Assembly (NCBI GenBank): GCA_905220665.1
Contig: CAJNAR010000153.1
Location: forward strand, 372,001-436,000
Direction of reading: 5' to 3'
DNA length: 64,000 nt
Source: Albugo candida
Taxonomy: Eukaryota; Oomycota; Peronosporomycetes; Albuginales; Albuginaceae
The notes beneath the pieces were generated by a model. That model searched no databases. It had not been told where the DNA came from and saw only the letters and a program-made list of their open reading frames with translations. The position numbers and the translations under genes were made by a program. The stretch's first letter is position 1, and the number at the start of each line of letters is the position of its first letter. Of this stretch, positions 20,871-33,195 are shown piece by piece.

Positions 20871-23800
20871 ATGAAATCACCTTTTCGCATTGAACGTAGT
20901 GAGAAAAGTTGGGAATGGGTTTTGCTCATACTGGAAAATGAAAAGGTGAGTCGACTTAGACGTGAAGACCTTCTCCTATTCTCAATAGAGTTTGTAGTGT
21001 TCGTGGAAAGTATTGGATTCCGTATTCATAGAGCGTCAGAGAATCGCTTCGTGGTTCTATCTCGACGGAAACAACACTGTACAACGCAAAAGAATCACTG
21101 AGCTGAGCCCAGCCAGCGTTTCGGCAAGATTCAGCTGTCAGAAGTCTAATGCGCGAGGCTTTGTAGCCATCAAAAGTGAAAGTTGCGGAGCAATACGACC
21201 GCATTCTCTCAACGCAGCAGAGCTAGACATTATTTTGGAATCTCTTTCGAACGCGAATGATTGTTTGCTGTGTCCATACGCTTCCAGCGTCAAAGCTTTG
21301 GAATATATTGAACATCAATGGGTCGAACTTTCTCCAAGACGCCAGGAAACGACGTGGTTGCTTTCCCACGGCCAACGACGCCATTTGAATGATTTCGCAA
21401 TAGTAAACGCTATTCAGTCCAATGTTTCTTGGCTTGTCAGGTTTTTATGTGTCAAATATATGGACGAATAAACCGGTTTGAACGATTTTGTAGGCTTATT
21501 GAGAAGAAAAATGATTGCTGCGTGGAAGCCTGTACGACTTTATGGATTCGCCAGGAAGAAGGGAAGCTCGTTTTATGGCGAACAGCTTCACTTGCAACGT
21601 ATTCGTCCAATACGGCTGCCGAAATCAGTCAAAATCATAACGGCTCACAATATAAAATCAACGATAGCACTCCTTTGGACGACCTCAACGTCGCTGCTCC
21701 AGTGTTACCACGTGATCTGAAATACAAGCTAAAAAAGGTCGCACTTCCGATTTTTGAATTACAAGCAAACGGTAATTCGGAAGCACTGTGGCGACCGCTT
21801 TGGGAATATTCAAAAGAGCTTGCGCTTGATCGCATCACGAGAGGCGATGCAGCTGAATTTCACAGCTTCCATTCTCCGTACCCCGCGATAGAAATGGTCG
21901 CATGTGCTGCTAGCTCTTTGCTAAGCAATCGACGGATCCAAGAATGGCGAGCTGCCAAATCACATTTTACCATCGAGAATATCAGAGCTTCTCTACAGAA
22001 CTTTCAGCTGGAAAATGTCTCCTTTCCAGTTGTGCTGCATGTCGCAACATACGCTCGCAATCCTCGGTTTCGACCGACAGAACTTGGATTGATCAATGGA
22101 TGTGCCTCCAAATTTTGCGATTGGACTCTTTCGATTTTGCAAGCTTTTGCATGGAGGAATGCGTTTGCTTTTCGAAATTATTCGGAAGTCTTTCGACTTC
22201 TCAGTACTTTGAAACCGGAATTCAACCGAAAGACTCAAAAGCCTAATTTAGAGTCCAACGATGAGGTTTTGGATCATCAGGTCAAAAAAGCTCCTCGGAA
22301 AACATATGTGAGAAGCAGAACGGAAATCCGCTTACATTCTCTCCTTCCTCGAGCTCTTGATCGGTCGCAAGGCATATTCAGCTGCAAAGACGGCGTATCG
22401 ACGATTCCTTACGCGATTCTCGGCCAAAAATCTGGAAATTGTTCAAATTGTTTCATCGTGTTTCAGGATTTATTTGACACAATGGAGAGTATGAAGGCTT
22501 ACTTCCTGTCATTTCTGGAAGCTCAGGATGGTGTAGGCATGCTACTGTTCAATCTCCCAGGTCAAGCAAATACATCGTATCCCTCTCAATCGACCTCAAC
22601 TGCTACTTCACCCTCGAAGAGTGTATTGAGTAATTTATGGCTCGCGAGTAGAGTGAATGAGTTACTCGAGGATTTAAGGATACTTACAAGTACTCGATCG
22701 TTTCACGTGATCGGCTTTGGGAACGGTGGGAATGTTGCGTCAGCTTGGTCGGCTTTGTATGGCGCTCGAATAAAATATCGCGAGGCATTCCGGTCGCTTG
22801 TACTGTGCAACCCGTTCGCCAAGGTTGATGATTGTTTGACCAGCATTCTGCATGATTGCATCAAGAAATTCTCATGCTTTCCGTCCTCACACCCAGAGCT
22901 TCCCTCAGCATATCTTCAAAAGCTTTTATACTCAACTCCGTTTCTTGCGCGAGTTGAGTCAAAAATCGATCGGTGGGTGGACCCAGAATGTTGGAATAAC
23001 ATCACATTAGATGGACGTATACAAATATGCAAGGGCGCATTATGCCATACGGACCTGACACCTCATCTACAATCACTCTGTCACGTTCCATTGATCCTAG
23101 TTCAAGGTACTCAGGACGCTTTAGTGAGGTCTGAAAATGCAGAAACGTTTTTACAGTTTCGACAGCGAGTTGTTCATTTGAGGCAGACTCAATTTCGTGA
23201 GGATATTGCGAGTCTGCGAATTTCTGAGAAGATGAGCGAGTTATGGCGAGATGGAGAAGCGGGTGCATTGGCCGTCTGGTTGGAAGCGGGGCATGAAGCT
23301 CGTTATGAGGCCAAGGACGCACTGATCACCGTGTTGACGACTTTGGTGCATTTTGAGGGAGGTCAGAGTCGCAAGGACTTGGGAGGAAACGCGAAAGCTC
23401 AGGAAAACGAGAAAGTATGGGATGGAATACAGACGGATGGTGAGCGCTCGGGTGAGGTAATGGAATCGTGTTTGGATAAGCTTCGAAGAGAGCAAGTAAT
23501 GCGTCGACATGAATGGGAACGTTCATTCACGTTAAGTATTCCAAGAAGTTTGACCGATACGGAACCAGTTTCATTTAAAGATACAATAGCTATTGTGCCT
23601 GCCCGAGAAAATCTGAGTTTTCCAACATTTGCAAGATTACGAACACTTCCAGTAGCAAGGATACAGAAAGAACCTTCGAAATATGATATTCTTGGTTTGG
23701 GTCGCGTTCATAAAATTGAGCTTTTATCACAATGCCCTAGAACGGAGAAAAAGACTCAGGCTGAATATGCGATTTGTATTCAAAGATATACTAGAGGATA

Positions 23801-25712
23801 TGTTGGAAGAAAGAGAATGGTTCGTGTGCGTGCGTCGCGTCGCATTACTCGGTTTGCGAGAAGATTGTTGCTTGTGAAGCGATGGAAGTATACAGTTGAA
23901 TGCCTTTTTTTCGAAAATGAAAAGCGTCGGGTTGCCGCAGGAAAACTACAATCATTTTGGCGGCGACGATCGACTCATCGGCTGTACCAACAAAAACGAC
24001 AAAGTGCGAGTAGTATCATGATACAACGTGTCTTTCGTGGGTATCGTTGTCGTGTAAAAGTGGCCTCAAGACGTGAACAGCGGGACAAAACTCGACAGAA
24101 GCAGCTGAGTGCCGTAAAAATTCAGTCGATTTGGAGAATGTTCGTTCATAAAAAAAAGCATCGAAAATGGCGGTATACGTTTCAAGCCGCTCGAACTATA
24201 CAGAAAGTATACCGGGGTCATTTGGGTCGGCGTCAAGTAGCTCAAAAACAGCGTTGGAATGCCGCTTCTTACGGCCAAGAACGTCTTGAGCTGGGCCTTG
24301 AGATGATTGAGAGCTCTAAAAAAGCTTTTGATAAGCAAAAAAGTGAGTTGGACGAATTACATCGAGCCCAGCAGATCACAGAAGTTCAGATGAATGCACT
24401 TCAAACAGAGCTTCGTGCTTCCGAGCTTGACATCAGTGCACTTACAGCGGAAATACAGTCGCTTGTTGAGCCAAAGGTTTCAACGCAAATGGATTCCCGA
24501 AGAGAGACATCAACTGCGTGGGAACGAAAGAAAAAGAACCTAGAATTGGAACTATCAAGTGTTTGGGAGCTTGTGGAGGAAAAGCGGGCGACATTGACCG
24601 AAATGGAAGGGAGATTGGCTGAAATGGAAGTTGTACGACAACGCAAAGATCGAGAATTTACAAGGTTACAGCGTAATTTAATGGAGCTTTTAAATGAACA
24701 AAAATTGGAGCTTGAAAATCTTCGTGAGAAAGGGATCGAACTTGAGAATGCGACTGCCACGTCAGCCGCTGCTGCAGCTATTACCGCAACAAAGGCTAAA
24801 GAGAATGAATTTCGATCGCGGGAAATGTTCGAGTCCACTGAGGAATTGCTCAAATTTCAGTTCATGTCCATGTCTTTATCCTATTTTAGCTCCATCAACA
24901 TGCTTAAGAATCTGCGGGAAATGAACTCTGACACGACAAATGCCGCTTTATCCAGCACGGCGGAGAGTGCTGCTGCTGCATCGGCTGCTGCAATGGCAGC
25001 AAATCTCAAGCCTTTCAGCCATTTGTCGCCTGGAAGAACAGCACTTGTTGAGTGTCAAAACCCCTCTGATGCACCATATTCGAGGGAAAGCCAACGAGTG
25101 ACACTTCCAACAAATGTGTTTGATTGGACAATTCAACATGTTGGTGTATGGCTGGATACACTATCTCTGAGTCAGTATAAAGGCGCTTTTTTAGAGGCCG
25201 CTGTGGACGGAGAGTTTCTACTTGAATTGCGACCCGAAGATTTGAGTGAGAACCTTGGTGTGTGCCACAAATTGCACGTTCAAAAAATTCTGATTGCTCG
25301 AAAAAAGTTGTTGTCTCACACGGCCGCTGCAAACTCTGAGAATGATCGAATTGATCTTAAAGCCACACATTCGGATAACACACAAGAAAATGTATTCTCC
25401 CAAGCTCGGAATGGAAGAGTGGAGTTAATCGAACAAAGTCTGAAAGCAGGCTTTCCTATTAACAAACGGGACGACAAGGGAAATACGCTCCTAATTGTCG
25501 CATGTCAAAATGCTAATCGTTCATTGGTCGAATTTTTATTAAATCAGAAAGCAGATATCAATACACAGAATTTACAAGGGAACACAGCACTTCATTACGC
25601 TTTTGCCTATGACACTACTGGGGTTTTGGCAGAATATATGATTGGCCAGGGCGCTGATGACACCATTGAAAATGTGTTTGGATTATCTCCATATGATGGA
25701 CCCAGTATCTGA
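20871..25712 (+). CDS. Hydrolase-like protein with IQ motifs, coiled coil, SAM and ankyrin repeats
   Basis: Three exons (20871-20945, 20998-21440, 21494-25712) joined by GT-AG introns of 52 and 53 nt give 1578 residues. Domains in order: an alpha/beta-hydrolase-like region (about 460-830) whose nucleophile elbow reads GFGNGG (about 578), with Asn where the Ser should be, so it is probably not catalytic; IQ calmodulin-binding motifs (about 930-1090, for example IQRYTRGYVGRKR and IQRVFRGYRCR); a long coiled coil (about 1105-1255); an Ala-rich stretch; a SAM domain (about 1381-1446); and ankyrin repeats to the end (about 1470-1575). The layout suggests a calmodulin-regulated scaffold. It has no recognised named orthologue that I can give. 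Confidence 0.88.
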
Positions 25713-25925
25713 TCGGTTAAAGGGATGAAAGTTGTATGGCTTTTGGAGGTAGTGGATTGGGGGTACACATGATCAACGATAGTATTGCGACACAGAATAA
25801 ATTATACAAGCATTATTATACCGTAATCTACGTATTGATTTACCCGAGTTAACGAACTTGATTTAACGGTTGTGAATCCCAACCACAGAATTGAGCGCAA
25901 GTGGCAAAAAACTTGCCTCAAAAAA

Positions 25926-27950
25926 ATGTCTTCCACGTCCAATCAGATAATATTGCGGTCCACTTCTGCGCAACCTTTGAGATTTTTAGACCATGAAGAT
26001 ATTACCTGTTCTTCGCGATCCAATCCGCAAAGAACGTTAGAGCCAACTTTATCTACTGAAGTAATTCCTTTTGATTCTAAACCGCCAAACGAAACAATAC
26101 CGCATCTGGAGCAGGAATATTGGAGCACAGGTCAGCTTGCGATGGACGCACTTAAGACTTATTGCCTGGAAAATAAAAAATCCTGCAAACTTGACAAGCC
26201 ACGCAGTGGTGGGAACATCAAATATATCATTTGCACAAGCGCTACACCTTGTCCTTGGTTCGTTAAGATCAGTCGTGTTCGAAAATCGGCAAAGTTTGGG
26301 GCTCCAGGAGCCTGGCGAGTGAGTAGTAAATGTCTGGAGCATCGAAATTGTGTGGGGCTTCCTGCACCCCGTGCAAAAGATTTAGCTCGACTTCCATTGT
26401 TCCAAGAGCTTATCCATGCGAATCCTGACATACCGGTTCGTTATCTGAAAGCGCAACTAATGGCCAGTGTTGCCTTATTACCGAATGAAAGGACAATTTA
26501 TCGTGCTAAGGATAAATTAACATTTGCTGCTATGGATCAGCCGTATATAACAAGTTTTCAGTATATAACCCCTTTTTTGGAAAAATTGGAGCAACTCAAT
26601 CCGGGAACAAAAACAGCGTGTGAAACCGAGCAAGATGAGTCACGATTCAAACGAGCTATTATTATACCATCTGTCTCAATTCAAGCGAGTCAAGGCGCGT
26701 TACAAAACGTGTATGGGCTAGAAATGACTCGATTTCAAAATAGACAATATAAAGGATATCAGGTAACAGTGATAGGAAAAGATGGTGCGATGGAGGAGTT
26801 ATTGATAGCAATTGCAGTCGTTCCGTTTAATGACACTGAGAATTTGACTTGGGTTTTGAATAAAGTTCAACAAGCAGGCATTTCTCTGGACAAACATGTT
26901 CTAATTGTACCCAATCGTACCAAAGCTCAACGAGCTGTTGGAAGCACGGCACTTGAATTTATTCAGTGTACACGCCATCTAATCGACTCACTGGTGGACT
27001 CACGCAAATTAGCGCCTCGATCCGCTGGGTACGTTTGGCAGGCTCAAGGTGCCGAAACCCGCGACGAGTTTGAAACTGTTATGAACACGTTAAAGAAAAC
27101 CGATCCCGAAGCGGTTCGGTCTCTCTTGAAATTGGATCCTCGAACTTGGGCGGTTTATGCCAATTCAGACCGAAGGTTATACGGATGGAATACCACGCGT
27201 TTTGAAGATTTAGAGCAGCATTTTGCAGCAGCCGCGTCGTCAGGATCGGATGTTCAAGCTTCAGGTGATTTGGCCTCCGGAACAAGATTGAGCGAGGAAG
27301 ACAAATCGCGAACCTTATCCCCGTACGACTTTTTATCCAGTTATATCGGGGAAATGATGACCACCGTATTCCATCGGAATCAGAATGCCCAAAAATGGAG
27401 TCAGATGCATTTGTTTGTGACACCAGCTGCCGAACAGATGTTTCAAGAAGAAATGAAGCACGTCGGTGAGTATTTGGTTCGACCTTGTAAGGATGATATT
27501 GTCTTTGTAAAGCATACTTCCCATGGAAGTCGGACTCGAAAAGTAGATCTAGCACAAAAGTACTGCTCGTGTCTCCTTTTTAATCAGCATGGACTTCCGT
27601 GTCGCCATATTGTCGCCGCATTACATTGGAAAAAGGCTATGGGAAGCGCGTACACATTTTTTGATCCATGTTATCGTGTGGCTTCTTATGCGAATATATT
27701 TCAAAATAAATGGCTCGAGTTTCCTTTGCACGAAGATCTCGATCGAGACGAGAATTTACTTCCGCCCAAGAAAATGATATCCACAAAAATCCTAAGTACA
27801 ACTGAAAATGGTTCGGTGCCCAAAAAACGGAAACGATCGAACACGAAGGATGTTAGAACTTATAAATGCTCCATTTGTAACAGTTTGGATCATAACCGCA
27901 GAACGTGTTCGAGCGGGTGGCTCGAGGCACAATCGAGCGAACAAGTATAA
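25926..27950 (+). CDS. MULE-transposase-derived protein with SWIM zinc finger
   Basis: Single exon; the ATG at 25926 is preferred because the upstream extension starts with GTG. 674 residues. An N-terminal FAR1/WRKY-like DNA-binding region with Cys and His (about 70-140) precedes a MULE transposase-like core, a SWIM finger (CSCLLFNQHGLPCRH, about 546-561) and a C-terminal CCHC knuckle (CSICNSLDHNRRTC, about 647-660). In the core the usual acidic positions read GLEMT and PNRTKA in place of D-containing motifs, while the C/H pair (CTRHL) is kept. Loss of catalytic acids, an intact frame and no terminal inverted repeats suggest a domesticated transposase acting as a DNA-binding regulator, as with plant FAR1/FHY3. 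That is inference. Confidence 0.8.
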   Translation: MSSTSNQIILRSTSAQPLRFLDHEDITCSSRSNPQRTLEPTLSTEVIPFDSKPPNETIPHLEQEYWSTGQLAMDALKTYCLENKKSCKLDKPRSGGNIKYIICTSATPCPWFVKISRVRKSAKFGAPGAWRVSSKCLEHRNCVGLPAPRAKDLARLPLFQELIHANPDIPVRYLKAQLMASVALLPNERTIYRAKDKLTFAAMDQPYITSFQYITPFLEKLEQLNPGTKTACETEQDESRFKRAIIIPSVSIQASQGALQNVYGLEMTRFQNRQYKGYQVTVIGKDGAMEELLIAIAVVPFNDTENLTWVLNKVQQAGISLDKHVLIVPNRTKAQRAVGSTALEFIQCTRHLIDSLVDSRKLAPRSAGYVWQAQGAETRDEFETVMNTLKKTDPEAVRSLLKLDPRTWAVYANSDRRLYGWNTTRFEDLEQHFAAAASSGSDVQASGDLASGTRLSEEDKSRTLSPYDFLSSYIGEMMTTVFHRNQNAQKWSQMHLFVTPAAEQMFQEEMKHVGEYLVRPCKDDIVFVKHTSHGSRTRKVDLAQKYCSCLLFNQHGLPCRHIVAALHWKKAMGSAYTFFDPCYRVASYANIFQNKWLEFPLHEDLDRDENLLPPKKMISTKILSTTENGSVPKKRKRSNTKDVRTYKCSICNSLDHNRRTCSSGWLEAQSSEQV

Positions 27951-27979
27951 CCGATACAATCATTCAGGCTCTATTACAG

Positions 27980-29169
27980 TTAATCGAAAGGACCATCGTC
28001 TAACGCACCTCCGAGCAGTAAACCACCGAGTAAGCCAGCACCAGCTCCCATCGCCATTCCAGCTCCACTTCCACCGCCACCGAACCCGCTTTTTTGTTTA
28101 CGAGGAGCATAGGCGTACCCTTGCGTTGGAGCTTGAACGTAACCATGAGATGGGGCTTGAGCGAATCCTTGAGGTGGAGCTTGAGTGTACCCCTGAGGTG
28201 GTACCTGAGCGTACCCTTGAGGTGGTATCTGAGCGTACCCTTGAGGTGGTACCTGAGCGTAACCATGAGGTGGAGCTCCATATGCAGGAGGTGGAGCACC
28301 ATATGCGCCAGCTGGAGGTGCTGCATAGACGGATGGGGGAGCAGGATACGCTGGAGGAGCAACCTGTTGTCCACCATAAGGTTGTGGTGGGCCGTACTCA
28401 TGTGAAGGATATTGCTGAGGATAAGATGGATTTCCATATAGTGGTGGTGCGTTGTTGTACGGAGCCTGCTGAGGAAAATGACCAGATCCTGGATAGCCTT
28501 GATGCGGCATGGAATTGGAGTGAGGTACTGTTGCGGGCGGAGCACTAGCATGCGGTACTGCTTTTGCTAATTTGATAACGTGACGATAGCATTTTATGAT
28601 ACTGCAAAAGTAAAAAGAGGGCGTACCGTGAGCACCCTTATTCGGTTCATTCATCGCTTTGCAAGGTTTGGAAGCAGGCAAGTTGCCGTTGGATGTTGCA
28701 CCAAGCAATTGCAACCTCAGATTGATTTTACCGGCAGAACTCGTACCATTTTTGAGTGGATACCACTGATCCACGACGTCACCGTGCAGCAGAGTGTTGA
28801 GTGGAATGAACGTATCACCGATAAACGCGCTGTATTGATAACAACAGAAGCTCAGCGAGATTGATAGTATTGATAGTGTACAGTATACCTTGATGTAAAC
28901 GTTTTATCCTTCACTTCAATACGCAGTTGTCCCTTTTCTATATCGTAAGCCTGAAATTGGAACTTCTCATTCCAATAAGGCGTTTTGTCTGCAAACTATG
29001 TTATATTGGAAATAATAAGTGAATCTGTCCACGTACGTCCGTTATCATGAACACGCGTTTTGAACGTTTGACAGCCTAGTGATAGCACACAGAACGGGTC
29101 TTGTTTTCCGAATGTTTGCACGACTTTCAAGTCCTGTGCACTCACTGCGCGCACGTGCAATTCAACCAT
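27980..29169 (-). CDS. C2-domain protein with Pro/Tyr/Gln-rich tail
   Basis: Four exons (29169-29037, 28988-28889, 28829-28627, 28566-27980); introns of 48, 59 and 60 nt, the last of them in frame and so possibly retained. About 340 residues. The N-terminal C2 domain starts MVELHVRAVSA and includes GKQDPFCVLSLG, TPYWNEKFQF and IGDTFIPLNTLL; C2 domains bind phospholipid, often with calcium. The second half is a PPQGYAQ-type repeat (about ten units), a low-complexity prion-like tract, and the C-terminus is Gly/Ala-rich with GAGAGLLGGLLLGG. Similar C2 plus PPQGY proteins occur in plants and protists, with roles in membrane contact or stress. It converges with the MULE-derived gene, whose stop is only 29 bp away. 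Confidence 0.85.
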
Positions 29170-29302
29170 TGTGAACGTGAACGTGTAAGGGTAGTGCAGA
29201 AAGAGTGCGGTTCAACGAATTTTTATTATAAAAGAAAAGGGCAGTGCGAGAACATATTCCTCGTGTGCTGATTGGTGACAAACAAGAGCACGTATTCGTG
29301 TC

Positions 29303-31604
29303 TCACGCCGGTAATTGACTTAATGCTCGATTTGCGAAATACTGTACATCTTCGTCTTTATCTTGTAGCAACGCACTTAATGACGGCCGCACTTTGTGTT
29401 CGAGCGCTTCTGCGTCCACTTTTTTGCTCACACACTCCAAAGTTTTGGCGACATTGAATCGAACATTGGGAACCGGATCCTACACAATTGACATTTTAAA
29501 CTTGACAGCCGAAAACAAATGATCGCATTACCTCAGCTAAACCGGTTATGACTGCAATGACCGAGCTCTGAATCATTTCCGAGGTTAGGAAATCCGAGAG
29601 AGCTTTAATAGCCGATAATGAAGTAAGTCGATGCAGATGATTCGTACTCGTTTGCATTTCCACAATCTTTGGAAAGATGTGGCCAATAGCCCAGTCCATA
29701 CCAAACGTTTCAGTAAGTTTTCTGAGATTCTCAGTCGCGGCATCTGATCAAACTCAATTAATGTGTGACGAAAAGAAATAGAAAGTTCATCTTCTCACCT
29801 CGAATTGAAAACACGCTGTCTAGCAACCAGGACATGCATAATACAGATAGATTCTCTTCATAGTACTCCCGACCAAGTTGCGCTGCAATCAGCGGGATAT
29901 ACTGAATGATGGCCGAACGCACTCGCCATTGTCGATCTTCCGAAAGATGAACGATAGCGGGAAGCAAAGACTGCGAGAGTAATTCGATTCCAATGACCTA
30001 CGATAAGTGCATTTGTGATGTGACAATATTTTTCGAAGTTTCAATTCTCACTTGATTGCCTTCTTCCAAATTGGATATCACATTTAATCGGACCTCTGAG
30101 TTCTGATCGTTGAGTAGCTACACGCCAAAGTAAACGAGTAATTACGTTAATAGGCGTTGTTTTTCACTATATTTGCAATAACAGCACCATGAAAAAAAGT
30201 GGCAGTATATGTTCGATAGTCAAATCGCGGCCCAGAATTGGAGAAAGCTTCATCAAGATAGAGCCGAGTGCTGAGCGAACATGATCGGATGTATCATTTG
30301 CCAGAGTCTGGAAACATGGAATAATCCTCTCGACGATCAGAGACGGTTTTAGTACAGCGCAAACAGCCACCGCCTATATAATACCAAAATTAATCATACT
30401 CTCTACAAGGGCGTGAATGTCGTACCTTTGACGCTGCGACCGTGCGGACTTCTGATTCCGTGTCTCTCAGAAAGCTGACAAAGCAATCGCACAGAGTCAA
30501 GTCGATACTTTCGGAATAAACGATTTCCGAGAATTCTGCAAATCGATTGGCGACCGACCATCGAACCCGCCACGATGTATCTCGTGCGATTGCAATGACA
30601 ACGGGAAAGATTTGGGACGTCAAAACATCGGATGGAACTACTTTGGCCAGAGCAACTGCGCTTTCTATCGAGTGAATTCGAACGGAATCTTGCTTGTCTT
30701 GTGCGAGTTGGAGGAATAGCGGTAGCATTTCGCAAACGACAAAAGCCGGCTCGACCTACAAAGCGCGGGTGAGCCCAGAGCCGTAAGAATGTTGATGCCT
30801 ATAATATACCACAAGAACGAAATCCTTTAATGCTGCCACAGCTGCCTTGCGGACCATCGGTGTGTCATCTTTACAAAGTTGACCAAACATGTTGCGAAGT
30901 TCTGCTTGGACCTCAGAGCTCACTTTTGGATACCCGATGACAAAGAGACTACAGACAGCGATCCGAGAAGTGAACCTATAATAACGTGCAGAAATCGATC
31001 ATAAGGGGAAATCGAAATCGAGAATCAAAATGAACCAATCGCGAGTCACGAGACGCCGGAGTACTGCAACAAAATGAGTGGAAACGTGTTCCTTTGGCAT
31101 CTGGTCTACAACGCTGCAGATGGCTTTGACAGCCTAGATACAAAGCTGAGGACTTGACATGCTTACAAAGTACGTGAGTGGACGCACCATGTCACGCACA
31201 CTGGCTTCATCCACCGTCGCTAACGCCTCCAGAGGAGTCAGAAGAAGATGCGCATAATCGTTCCCTCCGACGACATCAACAAATTTTCCGAGTTCTTCCG
31301 CCATTACAAGCAATACTTCATCCTCATCGTCGAGTGAGTCTGTATATAACGATGTAACAAACCGTCGATTTGTTGTTAAATATTTCACACCGTTTAAGAA
31401 CGCGAGAAGTTCATCGCGAGTTCGTTCTGGACCCAGAGCTACCGCTAAAAAAGAGTGTGAATGCGATCATAATTCTGTTAGAAGCAAGCAAAGTTGTGCA
31501 CCAATGACATGAATCCTGGAGATTGAGTTTAGACGAATTTGCACGTCTTCGTGCTTGAGCTCATCAACAAGGATAGCAATCGGATATAAACTGTCATCTG
31601 CCAT
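29303..31604 (-). CDS. PP2A 65-kDa scaffold (A) subunit
   Basis: About a dozen small exons with 45-60-nt introns encode the HEAT-repeat scaffold of protein phosphatase 2A. The start (ATG 31604) reads [20 protein letters not shown], as in the family. Other family blocks follow: [22 protein letters not shown] [40 protein letters not shown], and the end [16 protein letters not shown] checked several joins and they restore family sequence exactly. The protein bridges the catalytic C and regulatory B subunits in cytosol and nucleus. It is divergent from PTPA, whose product activates the same enzyme, with 293 bp between the ATGs. Confidence 0.93.
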
Positions 31605-31897
31605 ATAGATTCTAGCAGAAGTTATAATAGGGTGGTAAGATAAATTACCGTTGCTGCTCATTTTTATGATTGAGGAGATACTATCGAGCAATTTGAAGTA
31701 AGTGACTCCCAACTCGTGGGATTTTTGCGACTCTCACCGTAATTTACAGCAATCGCAATTAATCTAAAATGCCTACTTTGTACGCGGTACTATGACGGCT
31801 TAGCTTGGTTGACTGTATGAAACAAAAACGACTCATGCTGAAAGGAACGAACCAATCAGAACACACAACAGTGAGGCATTATCTACCGATTTGATCA
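31605..31897. promoter_or_regulatory. Shared divergent promoter of PP2A-A and PTPA genes
   Basis: The 293 bp between the two ATGs must hold both promoters. It is AT-rich and has a CCAAT box (plus strand, 31852-31856) about 40 nt before the PTPA ATG. No TATA box is convincing. Co-regulation is inferred from position only. Confidence 0.5.
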
Positions 31898-33195
31898 ATG
31901 ATTGATTTCGAGAAACCTAAAAGAGCGATTTTCCAAGAGAATGAGCTGCGTATATTTATCAATTCAAAACCTTATGAGATGATCCTACTTTTTGTGCGTC
32001 ATTTAAGTGCAAGTGTCAAGGGTTTACAAATATCAAGCGAGTATCCGATTTCCACCGTACCGTCACAACGCGCATTATTAAATTATACGAAAGGTTAACT
32101 TTTGCTATCGATGCAAATGAATTCTAGAACGTGCAAAAAGCTGTTACAATACTTGATAAGATCAACCGATGGATTGATGATATTCCACCGGTGCAGCAAC
32201 CAATGCGTTTCGGCAACAAAGCATTTCGTACTTTCCTAGACCGACTTAACGAGGTGCGTTTTATGCAACTTCATTTTCCATAAGTGTTCACACTGCATGC
32301 AGAACTCGATGACACTCCATAAAGAATTATTACCCGAAGAATTCCACCCCGCCATCGTCGAACTGGAAACGTACTTAAACGAAAGTTTCGGCAACGCTGT
32401 GCGTATCGATTACGGAACCGGTCACGAAACCAATTTTATAGTTTGGTTGGGTACGTTTTAAGCCACGTGACTCGCTCTTTATAACATTCTACAATTTTAT
32501 TGACTAGTATGTCTACACAAACTCGGTTTCTTACGTCAAGAAGATTTTCCGGCGATTGTGCTTCGAGTCTTCACTACATATCTTGCTATCATGAGGCGTT
32601 TGCAAACAATCTATATGCTGGAACCCGCTGGATCCCACGGTGTTTGGGGCTTGGACGATTACCATTGTCTTCCTTTTTACTTTGGGGCTTCACAACTTAT
32701 CGGTACTCTGTCACCTGCTTCAAGTTGACAAAATGTAACTTCAAATGAACAGGTCAAAATGATATATTGCCAAGCTCTGTTCATGATGATGCTATATTGG
32801 ATTCGAAACGAGATGAGTACTTGTACTTGGATGCTATCAAGTTTATCAAGAAGGTTAAAAGCAGTTCCGCATTTGCTGAAACTTCGCCGATGCTGAACGA
32901 TATCAGTGGGGTTGCTTCATGGGAGAAAATCAACACAGGAATGCTCAAGCTTTATGAGGGAGAAGTACTGAAGAAATTACCGGTAATTCAGCATTTGCTA
33001 TTTGGTAGCATGTTGCCTTGCACATGGACATTTACACAGAAGCAATGCAATGAAGAAAGGTCGTTTGCTGGTAGGAGTCGAGACTTTTGTGCCTCTACAA
33101 ATATCCAAAATCCTATCAAAGCTACAGCTAGCAATACTCAGGACCCTAGCATAAAACCTGGTTCATTGCAAACAAAGAATTCACCTTGTGTTTAG
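31898..33195 (+). CDS. PP2A phosphatase activator PTPA
   Basis: Five exons (31898-32056, 32128-32253, 32303-32450, 32508-32702, 32753-33195) with GT-AG introns joined in frame, about 356 residues. PTPA is a peptidyl-prolyl isomerase-type chaperone that loads metal into the PP2A catalytic subunit. Family blocks are clear: [62 protein letters not shown] and VIQHLLFGS. After the last block there is a 50-residue Ser/Thr-rich tail. The intron-split structure explains why no single long frame exists. Its neighbour on the other strand is the PP2A scaffold. Confidence 0.93.

Noticed and set aside
27808..28548. Plus-strand frame of 246 codons with Arg/Glu-rich repeats
   Set aside because: It lies antisense to the PPQGYAQ repeat of the C2 protein, which has a full domain structure and introns. 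The repeat makes long antisense frames by chance.
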